From: Actinomycetota bacterium
GTDB lineage: Bacteria; Actinomycetota; CADDZG01; JAHWKV01; JAOPZY01
Assembly: GCA_035765775.1 (NCBI GenBank)
Contig: DASTWV010000035.1
Coordinates: 47,095 to 111,094 of the forward strand
Reading direction: 5' to 3'
Length of the DNA stretch: 64,000 nucleotides
Each line of letters begins with the position of its first letter. Position 1 is the stretch's first letter. This document shows positions 1-9,957 of this stretch, in pieces. Under the pieces are notes generated by a model that saw only the letters and a program-made list of their open reading frames with translations, was not told the origin of the DNA and searched no databases. A program made the translations under genes and the position numbers.

Positions 1-45
1 TATCATTCTCCCTATTAAGACGGTACAAAAAAGGGGAGGGTGGTG

Positions 46-552
46 ATGGACGAGCGGCTCCACCAGATCTTCAGCTTCCCGAACCCGGTGAATGAGGTCT
101 CCGCGCGCCTGGTGGCGGGCGGGGTCGTCCTCATGAGCCTCTCGGCCATCGTCTTCGACCAGAAGTGGATCACCCTGGTCATCGCCTACGGATTCATCGC
201 CCGGGTGCTGACCGGGCCTTCATTGAGCCCGCTCGGCCAGCTGGTCACCCGGGTGGTGACACCCCGGCTGCCCTTCGCGGCCAAGCCCGTGCCCGGCCCC
301 CCCAAGCGCTTCGCCCAGGCCATGGGTGTGGGCTTCTCGGTCACGGCCGCCGTCCTGGCGGTCGGCTTCAAGCAGTGGGGAGCCGCCGAAATTGTCCTCG
401 CTCTCCTCATCGGGGCGGCGACCCTGGAGTCCGTCTTCGCCTACTGCATGGGCTGCAAGATCTTCAACCTCTTGATGCGGGCGGGCATCATCCCGACCAG
501 CGTGTGCGAGGAGTGCAACAACCTCGCCCTGCGCGTGCGCCCCACCGCCTGA
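46..552 (+). CDS. DUF4395 family membrane protein
   Basis: About 168 residues with four hydrophobic stretches (roughly residues 20-37, 40-57, 90-107 and 112-131) and two cysteine pairs, CMGC near residue 133 and CEEC near residue 152. This layout fits the DUF4395 family of small integral membrane proteins, whose function is not established. I chose the ATG at 46 because a strong purine-rich ribosome site (GGGGAGGG, 33-40) lies 5 nt upstream; in-frame GTGs at 40 and 43 would overlap that site. The paired cysteines could bind metal or act in thiol redox chemistry, but that is inference. The gene is followed on the same strand by a lipoprotein gene. Confidence 0.75.
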   Translation: MDERLHQIFSFPNPVNEVSARLVAGGVVLMSLSAIVFDQKWITLVIAYGFIARVLTGPSLSPLGQLVTRVVTPRLPFAAKPVPGPPKRFAQAMGVGFSVTAAVLAVGFKQWGAAEIVLALLIGAATLESVFAYCMGCKIFNLLMRAGIIPTSVCEECNNLALRVRPTA

Positions 553-645
553 CTCCTTCTTGCGTTTCCCACCCCCCGCGCCGGAAACTCACCCCGGCGG
601 TTGGAGGGATCGCCGCAGGTGTTGGCCGGGGAGGAGGCTGCTGCA

Positions 646-1257
646 ATGGCAATGCCGGGGTGGGGCCGCACAGGCCGGGTGGTGCTGGTGGCACTGGGGG
701 TCGCCCTGCTGGCGGCCGGGTGTGGGAAATCGAAGAACAACTCCAACGGACCGACGCCCAGTAGCTCCGAGCCCGCTCCGGCGATCACCGCCTCGGTGCC
801 CGGCCTGACGGCCACCGCTACGCCCTCGCCCACAGCGTCGCCGTCGCCGTCGCCCAGCCCGAAACCGAAGCCGTCACCGACCCATGCCACCCCGTCGGCG
901 ACCCCCTCGGTGACACCGACTGTGCAGGTCACGCAGGCAAGCGGCTCGACCATGACGGTGAAGGCCGGGACCGTCCTTAACCTGACTCTGGCGGTCGAGC
1001 CCAGCTACGCCTGGCAGGTCACCATCCAGCCCGACGCCTCGGTGCTGGCCGTGTCGGGCACCAGGGTGTTCACGCCGAGCCCGGCCCCGTCGTCCAGCCC
1101 CGCCCCGCCGTCGAGCACGGCGACCGCCACGGACTTCCGCCTGACGCTCACCGCTGTCGCCCCCGGGACCACCAGCTTCGCCCTCGAGGAGATGGCGAGC
1201 GGCAATCCCCAGGCCTTCCGCATGTACGCCCTGACGGTGGTGGTGACCTCCTCGTGA
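646..1257 (+). CDS. Secreted lipoprotein with Ser/Pro/Thr-rich linker and possible chagasin-like domain
   Basis: The protein has a signal peptide ending in the lipobox LAAGC, so it should be lipid-anchored outside the cell membrane. About 60 residues of low-complexity Pro/Ser/Thr linker follow, and then a compact beta-rich C-terminal domain. The segments PSYAWQV and the late TSFALEEMASGNPQAF faintly resemble the loops of I42 (chagasin-type) cysteine-protease inhibitors, but the match is weak. The ATG at 646 follows GGGGAGGAGG by about 8 nt and gives a normal signal peptide; an upstream in-frame TTG would add an unlikely extension. It lies just upstream of the FmdB-like gene. Lipoprotein assignment is firm, domain assignment is not. 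Confidence 0.7.
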   Translation: MAMPGWGRTGRVVLVALGVALLAAGCGKSKNNSNGPTPSSSEPAPAITASVPGLTATATPSPTASPSPSPSPKPKPSPTHATPSATPSVTPTVQVTQASGSTMTVKAGTVLNLTLAVEPSYAWQVTIQPDASVLAVSGTRVFTPSPAPSSSPAPPSSTATATDFRLTLTAVAPGTTSFALEEMASGNPQAFRMYALTVVVTSS

Positions 1258-1269
1258 GATAGTGGTGTC

Positions 1270-1515
1270 ATGCCTATTCACGATTACCTCTGCCAGGACT
1301 GCAACCAGCGCTTCGAAGCTCTGACGACCTCCGCCAAGGCGGACCAGGTCGCCTGCCCCAGCTGCACCAGCGCCACCACCCGGCGCCTCATCTCGGTGAT
1401 CGCCGGCGTCGGCGGGCGGGCGGGGGACAGCTACGGGGCCTACGCAGGATCGACCTCCTCCGGGGGAGGAGGCGGCTGCTGCGGCGGTGCCGGGGGCTGT
1501 GCCTGCGGCCACTAG
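1270..1515 (+). CDS. FmdB-family zinc-ribbon protein
   Basis: An 81-residue protein that begins MPIHDYLCQDC and has a second pair CPSC near residue 35, forming the CxxC...CxxC zinc ribbon of the FmdB/putative regulatory protein family (PF09723). The tail is Gly/Cys-rich, with GGGGGCCGG and ending CACGH, as is common in this family. The family is named after a formamidase-operon regulator, but its true role is unclear. The start lies 12 nt after the lipoprotein stop, so the two may be co-transcribed. It is probably a metal-binding small protein. Confidence 0.85.
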   Translation: MPIHDYLCQDCNQRFEALTTSAKADQVACPSCTSATTRRLISVIAGVGGRAGDSYGAYAGSTSSGGGGGCCGGAGGCACGH

Positions 1516-1546
1516 GGATTTCCGCTTCGGCTGGGCGGGTTGAGCT

Positions 1547-1589
1547 CTGCGTACATGGGGAGCCACATAGAACACCCCGATGTACGCAG
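1547..1589. terminator. Palindrome between convergent genes, possible bidirectional terminator
   Basis: CTGCGTACATGGGG (1547-1560) pairs with CCCC-G-ATGTACGCAG (1575-1589): ten bases pair perfectly, a further four pair after one bulged base, and the loop is 14 nt. It lies between the ends of the FmdB-like gene and the RDD gene, which converge. There is no U-tract, so an intrinsic terminator is only one reading. Confidence 0.4.
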
Positions 1590-1659
1590 AATCACGATCG
1601 GGCCTTCCCGACGCCTGGACAGGGACGTTGACTCACGATCGCGCGGGCCTGCGTGATTC

Positions 1660-3024
1660 TTAGTCGGAAATAACCCCCGTTGGCTCTGCTATCGCGGCGG
1701 GCGTGATCTGCTCGAGCGGCACCGCCTCCAGTTCGACCTCTGCGCCAGGTTCGGGCTGCACCGCAGTTACGTCCAGGGCCGAATTGAGCGAGGGCTCGAT
1801 CCCAATGTCGCCTGCCTCGGCCTCGGGCTCAGGCAAAACCTCGACCGGCCCCGCCTCCGGCGGCGCCTCGGCCTCGGCCTCGGGCTCAGGCAAAGCCTCG
1901 ACCGGCCCCGCCTCCGGCGGCGCCTCGGCGTCGGCCTCGGGCTCAGGCACAGCCTCGACCGGCCCCGCCTCCGGCGGCGCCTCGACCTCGGGCTCGGGTT
2001 CAGGCAAAACCTCGACCGGCCCCGCCTGCGGCGGCGCCTCGACCTCGGGCTCCGGCACAGCCTCGACCGGCCCCGCCTCCGGCGGCGCCTCGGTCTCGGC
2101 CGCGGGCGGCTCCAACACGAACGGCTTCAAGTCCAGCTCGTCCGCCAACGCCTCGTCCCCCAACTCGCCGTCCGCCCTGGCCCCGATCGCCTCGTCAGTC
2201 CCCAAAGCCCCGTCCGCCAGCGCCGGGGCCACGAGGTCCACCGGCAGCGTCACCGGGGGCGGCGCCCAGGTGCCGGCGTAGGCCGGGGCCTGCAGGTAGC
2301 GCTGGCGCACCGTCGCCAGCACCGCTTCCAGGAGGATCTCGTCGCCCCACCCGTACGCCATCGAGCCCGGCACCTTGCCCCGCACCATGCCCGCCAGCTG
2401 GGCGGACAGCGCCCCCCGGGCGCCCGGGTCGAGGGTGTAGCGCCGCTCCAGGAAGGACCGGATCAGGCCGTACTCCTGGTCGGTTAGGCCCGACGTGTCC
2501 AGCGGCAAGTCGGGGGCCGGACCGTAGGTGAGCATGACCGGCACCGGCTGCGCCTTCTTCGCCTCCCGGATGACCACCGTGCCGGCCGCCAGGTCGCCGA
2601 TGCGCTGGTGCCGCCGGGTGAGGACCATGAAGATCGGGCCCAGCAGTGCCATGTCGATGGGCCGCAGCAGGTTGCGCACGAGGATGGAGACGAAGCCCGA
2701 GGGCTGCCCGCTCACCCGCACCACCCGCAGGCCGAGCGCCCGCTTGCCGATCGTCCGGCCGTTCCAGATCTCCTCGAACAGCGGGAAGTAGCCCCAGAAC
2801 ACCACGATGAAGCCGATGGCGAAGACGATTGCCTGCCCGGTGGCACTGCTGCCCAGCAGGCCGAACGCCGAGCCGATCCCGGTCAGGATGGCGAGGGCCA
2901 CCCAGATGCCGATCTGCACCAGGAAATCGATGGCGTAGGCCCCCACCCGGGAGCCGAGCTCGGCGAGGTCGAGGTCGAGCGCCACCGCCTCGGGCGTGAC
3001 GATGGAATTGGCGTCCGTGCTCAT
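1660..3024 (-). CDS. RDD-family membrane protein with acidic Pro/Glu repeat tail
   Basis: The N-terminal 160 residues form an RDD domain: two or three hydrophobic segments (about 30-52, 65-85 and 110-135) with conserved charged positions in GSRVGAYAIDF, NGRTIGKRALGLRVVRV and RHQRIGDLAAGTVV. A middle cytoplasmic region follows, and then an acidic tail with five near-identical repeats around the core EAPPEAGPVE. RDD proteins are poorly characterised; some have been linked to ion transport. The gene is divergent from the SpoIIM-like gene, and both belong to a block common in actinobacteria beside MoxR and DUF58 genes. The start has an upstream spacer but no strong ribosome site. Confidence 0.85.
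   Translation of the reverse strand: MSTDANSIVTPEAVALDLDLAELGSRVGAYAIDFLVQIGIWVALAILTGIGSAFGLLGSSATGQAIVFAIGFIVVFWGYFPLFEEIWNGRTIGKRALGLRVVRVSGQPSGFVSILVRNLLRPIDMALLGPIFMVLTRRHQRIGDLAAGTVVIREAKKAQPVPVMLTYGPAPDLPLDTSGLTDQEYGLIRSFLERRYTLDPGARGALSAQLAGMVRGKVPGSMAYGWGDEILLEAVLATVRQRYLQAPAYAGTWAPPPVTLPVDLVAPALADGALGTDEAIGARADGELGDEALADELDLKPFVLEPPAAETEAPPEAGPVEAVPEPEVEAPPQAGPVEVLPEPEPEVEAPPEAGPVEAVPEPEADAEAPPEAGPVEALPEPEAEAEAPPEAGPVEVLPEPEAEAGDIGIEPSLNSALDVTAVQPEPGAEVELEAVPLEQITPAAIAEPTGVISD
1813..2090 (-). repeat. In-frame tandem repeat (about 51-57 bp unit, five copies) in the RDD gene
   Basis: Five consecutive units encode variants of EAPPEAGPVEAVPEPE with short acidic spacers (17 to 19 residues each). 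The DNA units are almost identical, which suggests recent expansion by slippage or unequal recombination. The array encodes an acidic, proline-rich and probably disordered tail. Confidence 0.85.
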
Positions 3025-3136
3025 CCCGTGCTCATATGGGGTCCCCTACACTGAACTCGCACCTGCGCAATCGCCACCGAATCGCAACTGAATCGCACCG
3101 CACTGGAACGCCTTACCTACCCACAAGGGCCCACCC

Positions 3137-4144
3137 TTGGACATCGATTCCTTCATCCAGCATTATCGGCCCGAGTGGGACCGGCTTGAGCAGGCGTGCG
3201 CCAAGGGACGGGCCGGGCTCTCCCGGCTGAGCGGCCCGGAGATCGACGATGTCGTGCGCCTCTACCTCCGGGCATCGGCCCAGCTCGCCGAGGTCCGCAC
3301 CCGCCACCGGGACCCGCGCCTCGAGGCCTACCTCAACCGGCTGGTGACCACGGCGCACAACGCGCTCTACGGGAGCAGGGTGACCAGCGTGCGGGACGCC
3401 CTCCGGCTCTTGGGCGTCCGCTACCAGGAGGCTGCCCGGCGCACGCTGCCCTACATCGTGGTGTGCGCGGTGATCACCGTTGTGCTCGCGGCGGCCACCC
3501 AGCTCTGGGTGGCGGGGTCCCGCTCGGTGCGGGCGGGCATCCTGCCCGGGGTCTCCCGCCAGGCCCTCCAGCACGGCCACCACGCCGTGAATCTCGGCGC
3601 CCCGGCCCCCGACATCTCGGGCTTCATCTTCGTGCACAACGTCCAGGTCGCGGTGCTCTCGTTCATCGTGGGCATCGCCCTGTGCGGCGTCACGCTCTAC
3701 CTCGTGGCCCTGCAGGCGGTGAACCTGGGCACGCTGAGCGGGACCTTCCAGGCGCTGGGCTACTCGGGGCGGTTCTGGTCCCTGATCCTGCCCCACGGGC
3801 TCCTCGAGCTCTCCGCCATCTGCATCGCTGCGGGGGCCGGCCTGCGCATGGGGTGGGCGATCATCGCCCCCGGGGACCGTACCCGGGCCGATGCCCTCAC
3901 CGCCGAGGCGCTCGACGCCGTCCTCGTGGTGCTGGGCGTCGTGCCCGCCTTCGCCCTGGCGGCGCTCATCGAAGGTTTCGTCACCCCCTCGGGCATCAAC
4001 CCGGCGATCTCGATCACGCTCGGCGTGGTGGTGGCGACCGGCTACCTCACCCTGCTGTTCGGGACCCGGCGCCACAAGATCCGGCCCCCGGCCAGCGAGA
4101 AGGTGCCCGCGGTGGCTACGGCTACAGCCGGCCCCGGCTTTTGA
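3137..4144 (+). CDS. SpoIIM-like (DUF95) integral membrane protein
   Basis: A 335-residue protein with an N-terminal soluble helical part (residues 1-105) and five to six membrane segments. The pattern, including the start MDIDSFIQHYRPEWDRLE and the central VHNVQVAVLSF, matches the stage II sporulation protein M superfamily. In actinobacteria that do not sporulate, this gene commonly sits next to RDD, DUF58 and MoxR genes; the shared role is thought to involve the cell envelope but is not proven. The start is a TTG at 3137 following GGGCCCACCC. Its last 23 nt overlap the end of the convergent DUF58 gene. Confidence 0.8.
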   Translation: MDIDSFIQHYRPEWDRLEQACAKGRAGLSRLSGPEIDDVVRLYLRASAQLAEVRTRHRDPRLEAYLNRLVTTAHNALYGSRVTSVRDALRLLGVRYQEAARRTLPYIVVCAVITVVLAAATQLWVAGSRSVRAGILPGVSRQALQHGHHAVNLGAPAPDISGFIFVHNVQVAVLSFIVGIALCGVTLYLVALQAVNLGTLSGTFQALGYSGRFWSLILPHGLLELSAICIAAGAGLRMGWAIIAPGDRTRADALTAEALDAVLVVLGVVPAFALAALIEGFVTPSGINPAISITLGVVVATGYLTLLFGTRRHKIRPPASEKVPAVATATAGPGF

Positions 4145-5476
4145 TGGTCAGGTACTGGTCGGCCAGCGCCCCGGCCAGCTCACCGGGCGGCTCGTCCACC
4201 ACCGTGACCCCCAACATCCCCAGGCGGGTGGCGCTCGCCGCCCGGGCTGCCAGCGCCCCGGCAGCGGCTGCCTTGGCGTAGGCCTCCTCGCTGCCGGTGG
4301 GGACAGAGGTGGCGTCGGCCTCGACCGCCGGGTCGGATACCGCCGCCACCACCACCAGGTGGCGGGCCAGCAGCATCGGGAGCGCGGCAACGAGCCCTTC
4401 CATGGCGGCCGGGTCGGCGAGCTCGGTCAGCAGCACCAGCAGCGCCCGCCGCCGGTAGCGGGCCAGCAGGAGGCCGAACGCCCGGGAATAGTTCGGGGCG
4501 TCGAGCGTCGGGTGGATGTTGAACAGCACGTCGAGGATGCGGCGGGCCTGGCTGCGCCCGCTCCGGGGCCCGACGGTCACCCGCACGTCGCCGGCGAAGG
4601 CGGTCATGCCCACGTGGTCGCCCACCCGGCCCGCCAGCTCGGCCAGGGCGATGCCGGCGTCCAGGGCGTGCTCGAAGCGGGGGGCCCCGCCGACGGTGCC
4701 GGCCATCATCCGGCTGGTGTCCACCAACAGCAGCACCTGCTGGTTGCGCTCCTCCCGGTAGGTGTTGGAGATCGGCTTCGGCGCCCGGGCGGTGGCCCGC
4801 CAGTTGATGCGGCGGAACTCGTCGTCGGGGTGGTATTCGCGCAGGGCGTCGAACTCCCCGCCGCCCCCGCGCATCGCCGACGACCGCTCCCCAGACTGCA
4901 GCATCCGGGCACGGTCCAGGCGCAGCTCCACCTGCCTGCGGCCGGGCAGCGCCGGATAGCACTTGACCTCGTCCACCAGAGCCAGCGTCTGCTGCCGACC
5001 CCCCAGGCCGAGTGGTCCCGCGGTGCGGACGGTCAAGGGGCCGATGGGGATCACCCCCCGGCGGGTCGGGGCGATCTCCTCGTCGATCTCCGCCCACGAG
5101 CCGGGTTCCACCTCCAGCGTCTGGCGTGCCGGGCGCACCCCGGCCGAGGCTCCCGCCCCTTCCCGGGTGGCGATGCGCACTGGCCGGGTGGCGGGATTGT
5201 GGAGGCGGATCTGGGCCGTGCCGGGCCGGTCGAGGGAGACCACCGGGGGCACTGTGCGGGAAGCCTGCAGGGCGCCGGTGGCGGGGGCGAGCCACACGTC
5301 CACGCCCAGCGCCACCAGCACGAGGCCATTGACCACCACCAGGTCCGCCCAGCGCGGCCCGGGCAGCACCACCACGAGGGCGGAGGCGGCGAGCACCACG
5401 ACCGGCACCCAGCGGCTGGCGTACATCCCCCGCCGGAACCGCCGGGGCCGCCGGGGCCGCTCTGGTGCGGGAGTGC

Positions 5477-5480
<4 letters not shown>
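4122..5480 (-). CDS. DUF58 / von Willebrand A-like membrane protein
   Basis: A 452-residue protein with two hydrophobic segments near the N terminus (about 23-60) and a long soluble domain. The DUF58 signature is clear: REYHPDDEFRRINWRATAR, followed by LLLVDTSRMM, the start of a VWA-like fold with a partial metal-binding (MIDAS-type) motif. DUF58 proteins are habitually encoded next to MoxR AAA ATPases, which are thought to act as chaperones or activators for VWA partners. Here the start overlaps the moxR-type stop by 4 nt, so the two should be translationally coupled. The 3' end overlaps the convergent SpoIIM-like gene. Confidence 0.88.
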
Positions 5481-6433
<953 letters not shown>

Positions 6434-6472
6434 GCCTCCTTGTCCCGCATAGTCACAGCCTCGGGTGCATCT

Positions 6473-7576
6473 TCACAGCACCGACTCCTCGACCCGGCGC
6501 CCCAGCTCCTCGAGGTCCCGCCCCAGGGCAATCAGCTCGGCGTCGTCGGACGGCGGCGGGCCGCCGAGTAACCGGCGCACCGTGTCGAGATCCATCCCGG
6601 CGGCCCCGCTCACCTGGGCGGCGAGCGCCTCGACGTCGGGCGCCCCCCGCCCGGCCCCGAACCGGCGCTGGATACGGCGCACCGTGAAGGACCTGAGGGT
6701 GTCGCCCGCGAAGCCGACCGCCCGGGAGGAGCGGTACAGGCGCCCCACCGCCTCCACCAGCTCACTGGCGGGCACCGGCGAGGGCAGCCGCTCCACCGCC
6801 GGCGCCCCGAAGCGTCGGGAGGACACCGCGGCGAAGGCGACGAGCGCCAGCACCACCTGGAACACCAGCGCCTTGGCCCACAGCGGGAGCAGGTGCCAGA
6901 GGCTGGGCGGCGGCGGGGCGCCCGGCGGGAAGGGCGGCCCGAACACGACCGGCCCGGGAGCCGATCCGAAGAGCTCGACGGCGAAGGCGGCGTTGCTGGC
7001 GTTGTCGAGCAGGGCGTTGGTGAAGGGCGAGAACCCGCCCAGGGCGATCAGGCGGCCCTGGCCGAGGGGCTGGGCCAGCTCGAAGGCGCCCCCGCTGATC
7101 GGGAAGCAGGCCACGGCCCCGGGTGCTGCTTCCAGGGCGAAATCGGCTGGGTCGACGGCGATCGACCGGATCCCGGCGGTCTCCGGCGTGATGCAGCCGG
7201 GGGCCACCTTGGGTGGCCCGAACGAGTAGTGGCCCACCCGGGCGGTGGGCCCGAGGCCGGCCTGGCCGAGGGTCGTGGACCCCGGGTCGGCGACCACCAG
7301 GGTCCCGCCGTCCTGCACCCAGCCGAGAAGATTGTGGGCCTGGGCGCCGGTGCGGAGGTCGGCGAGCAGCACGAAGATCCCGCCCCCCGCGGGCGGGCGA
7401 TTGGCGGTGCGCACGGTCAGGCCCATGCCCGCCAGGAGCCGGCGCAGGGCCAGCGTGCCCTGGGGTCCCGAGTCCGCCGAGGGGCCGGGCCCGGCCAGCA
7501 CCACGGCCCCCACCACGACGGCGGCGACCGCCACCCACCACCCCCAGCGCCGCGCCCCGTTCCTGGTCAGGCTCAT
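6473..7576 (-). CDS. DUF4350 domain membrane protein
   Basis: A 367-residue protein with an N-terminal membrane segment (about 10-30). An alpha/beta domain follows that resembles the glutamine-amidotransferase-like fold of DUF4350 (LRRLLAGMGLTVRT, GTLVVADPG). Near residue 245 there is a second membrane segment (LWAKALVFQVVLALVAF), and then a cytoplasmic helical tail. The ATG at 7576 overlaps the stop of the DUF4129 gene as ATGA, which fixes the start. The reading frame stays open much further upstream, but that part is a shadow of the DUF4129 gene. Its role is unknown; the DUF4129-DUF4350-MoxR-DUF58 order is recurrent in actinobacteria. Confidence 0.82.
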   Translation of the reverse strand: MSLTRNGARRWGWWVAVAAVVVGAVVLAGPGPSADSGPQGTLALRRLLAGMGLTVRTANRPPAGGGIFVLLADLRTGAQAHNLLGWVQDGGTLVVADPGSTTLGQAGLGPTARVGHYSFGPPKVAPGCITPETAGIRSIAVDPADFALEAAPGAVACFPISGGAFELAQPLGQGRLIALGGFSPFTNALLDNASNAAFAVELFGSAPGPVVFGPPFPPGAPPPPSLWHLLPLWAKALVFQVVLALVAFAAVSSRRFGAPAVERLPSPVPASELVEAVGRLYRSSRAVGFAGDTLRSFTVRRIQRRFGAGRGAPDVEALAAQVSGAAGMDLDTVRRLLGGPPPSDDAELIALGRDLEELGRRVEESVL

Positions 7577-8553
7577 GCCGCGCGCACCTGCTGGGTGGCC
7601 TCCCGGAGGGCCTCGACCTCCGACCGTTCGACGGGGGTGTGCCCGTAGATCGCCGACTCGAAGACCTGGGTGGCGCGGGCCACCGCCGGGAACAGGTCGG
7701 GCATGCCGCTGGACACCGCCCGCCGGCACTCCCCGGCGGTCAGGCTCTGGGCAGCCGGGACGACGCCCCGGGCGGCCAGCGCCGCCAGCAACGCCCGGTA
7801 GCGCGCCCGGACGGCCGCCTCCAGGTCCCCCCGGGCGAGCGCCTCGTCGGCCATGCGGTCCCAGTCCGGCTGCTTGCTGCGCCGGGTGCCCGGGAGCGGT
7901 ACCGCCCGTTCCGGGACCACCATGCGTGCCCGCCGGATCAGGATCACCACGACCAGCCCGGCGACCAGCACGGCGATCAGCGCGAGCAGCCAGGAGGGCA
8001 GCGGGATAGCCGACACCAGCGACCCGATGCGCTCGAAGATGGTGAGCAGTACCACCCAGACGTCGTGGCGGACCCGGGCCCAGAAGCTGGGGCGGGTGGC
8101 GATGCCCCGGTAGGCGAGCGCCAACTCCCGGCTGAGTACTTTCGGGTTGGGCTGCTGGGCGGTGGCCGCCTGGCGGGCGGCGTCCTCCATGGCCGCCAGC
8201 TGGTCCGAGGCATCCCGGAAGTCCTGGGCGGTGCGCCCCGAGAGGTTCTTCAGCTCGGGGTCCCCGGCGACGCCCACCCTGTGGCCTCCGGTGGCCACCT
8301 GCAGCGGCAGCCCCAGCGTGTCCCGCACCGCGTCCATCGCTCCCCGGGAGGGGTGGGCGGCGGCGGCATCTGCCTGCTGGCGGGCGGAATCCAGCCGTAG
8401 CGTCCACGTGGCCAGCGAGATCACGGGCGGGGCGGCAGCCGCCGGTGCGCCGAGCAGCGCCCCGAGGGCACACAGGAGCCCGGCGATGCCGGCGGCGATC
8501 CGCCGGCTGGCCGGCTTAACCGCCGAGCTGCTGGGCGAGGATGGTGAGGTCAA
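7573..8553 (-). CDS. DUF4129 domain membrane protein
   Basis: A 326-residue protein with an N-terminal signal or anchor (residues about 18-42), a soluble extracytoplasmic helical part, one membrane segment near residue 195 (WLLALIAVLVAGLVVVILI) and a C-terminal cytoplasmic DUF4129 domain. That domain contains AVRARYRALLAALAARGVV and SLTAGECRRAV, typical of the family. DUF4129 is often compared with transglutaminase-associated domains, but this copy has no transglutaminase domain. Its start overlaps the upstream membrane-protein gene by 38 nt and its stop overlaps the DUF4350 start by 4 nt, so it is embedded in the operon. Confidence 0.8.
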   Translation of the reverse strand: MTSPSSPSSSAVKPASRRIAAGIAGLLCALGALLGAPAAAAPPVISLATWTLRLDSARQQADAAAAHPSRGAMDAVRDTLGLPLQVATGGHRVGVAGDPELKNLSGRTAQDFRDASDQLAAMEDAARQAATAQQPNPKVLSRELALAYRGIATRPSFWARVRHDVWVVLLTIFERIGSLVSAIPLPSWLLALIAVLVAGLVVVILIRRARMVVPERAVPLPGTRRSKQPDWDRMADEALARGDLEAAVRARYRALLAALAARGVVPAAQSLTAGECRRAVSSGMPDLFPAVARATQVFESAIYGHTPVERSEVEALREATQQVRAA

Positions 8554-9859
8554 AGCCTTCCTTGCGGATGCGGAGATCGAAGTAGAGCAGGACGAGGGCG
8601 ATGGTGTGGAAGGGCGTCACCAGGATGACCCCGGCGGCGGCTCCTGCCCCGCTGATCACCCACCCGACCGGGCCTGCGAAGTGGGCGACGATCCCCGGGA
8701 TGATGCTCACGATGCCGGCGACGATCTCCTCCAGGATCCCGACCAGCAGGCCGAGGCCCACCATGCGCCAGAAGTTGCCTCTGGACAAGTTCCAGGACCT
8801 GCGGAGGGCCCGGCCCGGCCCGGCCCCCTCGAGGATCACCGGCACGGGGGCAATGACCAGGCGCACGGCGAAGATGATGCCGGGCACGATGAGGAGGAAG
8901 AACCCTCCCAGCGACGCCAGGCCCACCAGGATCAGGGCTCCCAGGATGGGCCAGAAGCGCTTCATCGCCGCCCGGTAGATGTCGCGCACGCTGACCGGGC
9001 GGTTCAGGTACAGGTCGGCCGACGCCCTCGCCACCGCTGCGGTCAGGAAGGGCGTCACCACGATGTACTGGATGAGGATGAACGCGAACGTGATGCTCAG
9101 CACCGGGCCGAGGTTGGCGGCGGTGCTGTTGGACGTCTGCGGCGTGAAGGGGCTCAGGCTGACGCCCGTCGTGACGTAGTGCTGGAGCAGCAACGCCCGG
9201 AGGAACTCGAGCACGGCCAGCGGGATGGCCACGATCCGGATCAACATCCTCCAGTGCTGCCGGTAGAGCTTGATCGAGGCATCGACGATCTGGCCGACCC
9301 CCATCGGGTAGAGCGGCGGGATGCCGGGCGGCATCGCCGCACCCCACCCGTGCGGGGGCGGGCCCCATCCCGGGGGCGGAGGGCCCCACCCCGGAGGCGG
9401 TATTTGGCCCCAGCCTGGCGGCGGGCCATATCCCGGTGACGGCGGCCCGTATCCGGGAGGAGGCGGATACCCGGGAGGGGGCGGATACCCGGCATGCGGT
9501 GGGCCCCAACCTGGTGGCGGCGGGCCCCACCCGGGGGGCGGTCCCGGCTGACCCGGCGGAGGCCACGCCGGTGCTTCTCCCGGTGACGGGTACGGCTGGT
9601 GGCCCGGGGCGGGAGGCGCCGGCGCCAACGGTGTTGGCGATGCCCCCCCTTCGCCCCACCCCGGGGGCAGCGCCCCACCGGGGTCCGTTGCCGGCGGTAC
9701 AGGAGGCGGCGGCGTGGTCGCCTCGGTCAGGCTCGCCCACCGGGCGGCCCAATCGAAGTCCTGGCGCCCGGGGGGCTGCTCGGGGCCCTGTTCCGGGGGC
9801 CGTTCTGGAGGCGCGGCGTCGGGCCCGTGCGCCTCTCCGCCGTCATCTGGTCCGCTCAC
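8516..9859 (-). CDS. Membrane protein with Pro/Gly-rich cytoplasmic N-terminus
   Basis: A 447-residue protein. The first 180 residues are very rich in Pro and Gly, with repeated PPPGW and PPPGY motifs and many aromatic residues; this part is probably disordered. The remaining half has about five or six membrane segments starting near residue 205. It resembles the glycerophosphoryl-diester phosphodiesterase membrane-domain/DUF7544-like proteins often seen in actinobacteria, in having GQIVDASIKLYRQHW just before the first segment. I see no catalytic domain. It is the first gene of the minus-strand operon that runs through DUF4129, DUF4350, MoxR and DUF58. Function unknown. Confidence 0.72.
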   Translation of the reverse strand: MSGPDDGGEAHGPDAAPPERPPEQGPEQPPGRQDFDWAARWASLTEATTPPPPVPPATDPGGALPPGWGEGGASPTPLAPAPPAPGHQPYPSPGEAPAWPPPGQPGPPPGWGPPPPGWGPPHAGYPPPPGYPPPPGYGPPSPGYGPPPGWGQIPPPGWGPPPPGWGPPPHGWGAAMPPGIPPLYPMGVGQIVDASIKLYRQHWRMLIRIVAIPLAVLEFLRALLLQHYVTTGVSLSPFTPQTSNSTAANLGPVLSITFAFILIQYIVVTPFLTAAVARASADLYLNRPVSVRDIYRAAMKRFWPILGALILVGLASLGGFFLLIVPGIIFAVRLVIAPVPVILEGAGPGRALRRSWNLSRGNFWRMVGLGLLVGILEEIVAGIVSIIPGIVAHFAGPVGWVISGAGAAAGVILVTPFHTIALVLLYFDLRIRKEGFDLTILAQQLGG

Positions 9860-9957
9860 GTCCGCCCCACCCGGTTCTCACCCATGACGCTGATTACGCA
9901 CATCACGCAAACCGTTGCCCGGTGGCCGAGCCTACCGGTTCCACCCGCCGCCCGCAG

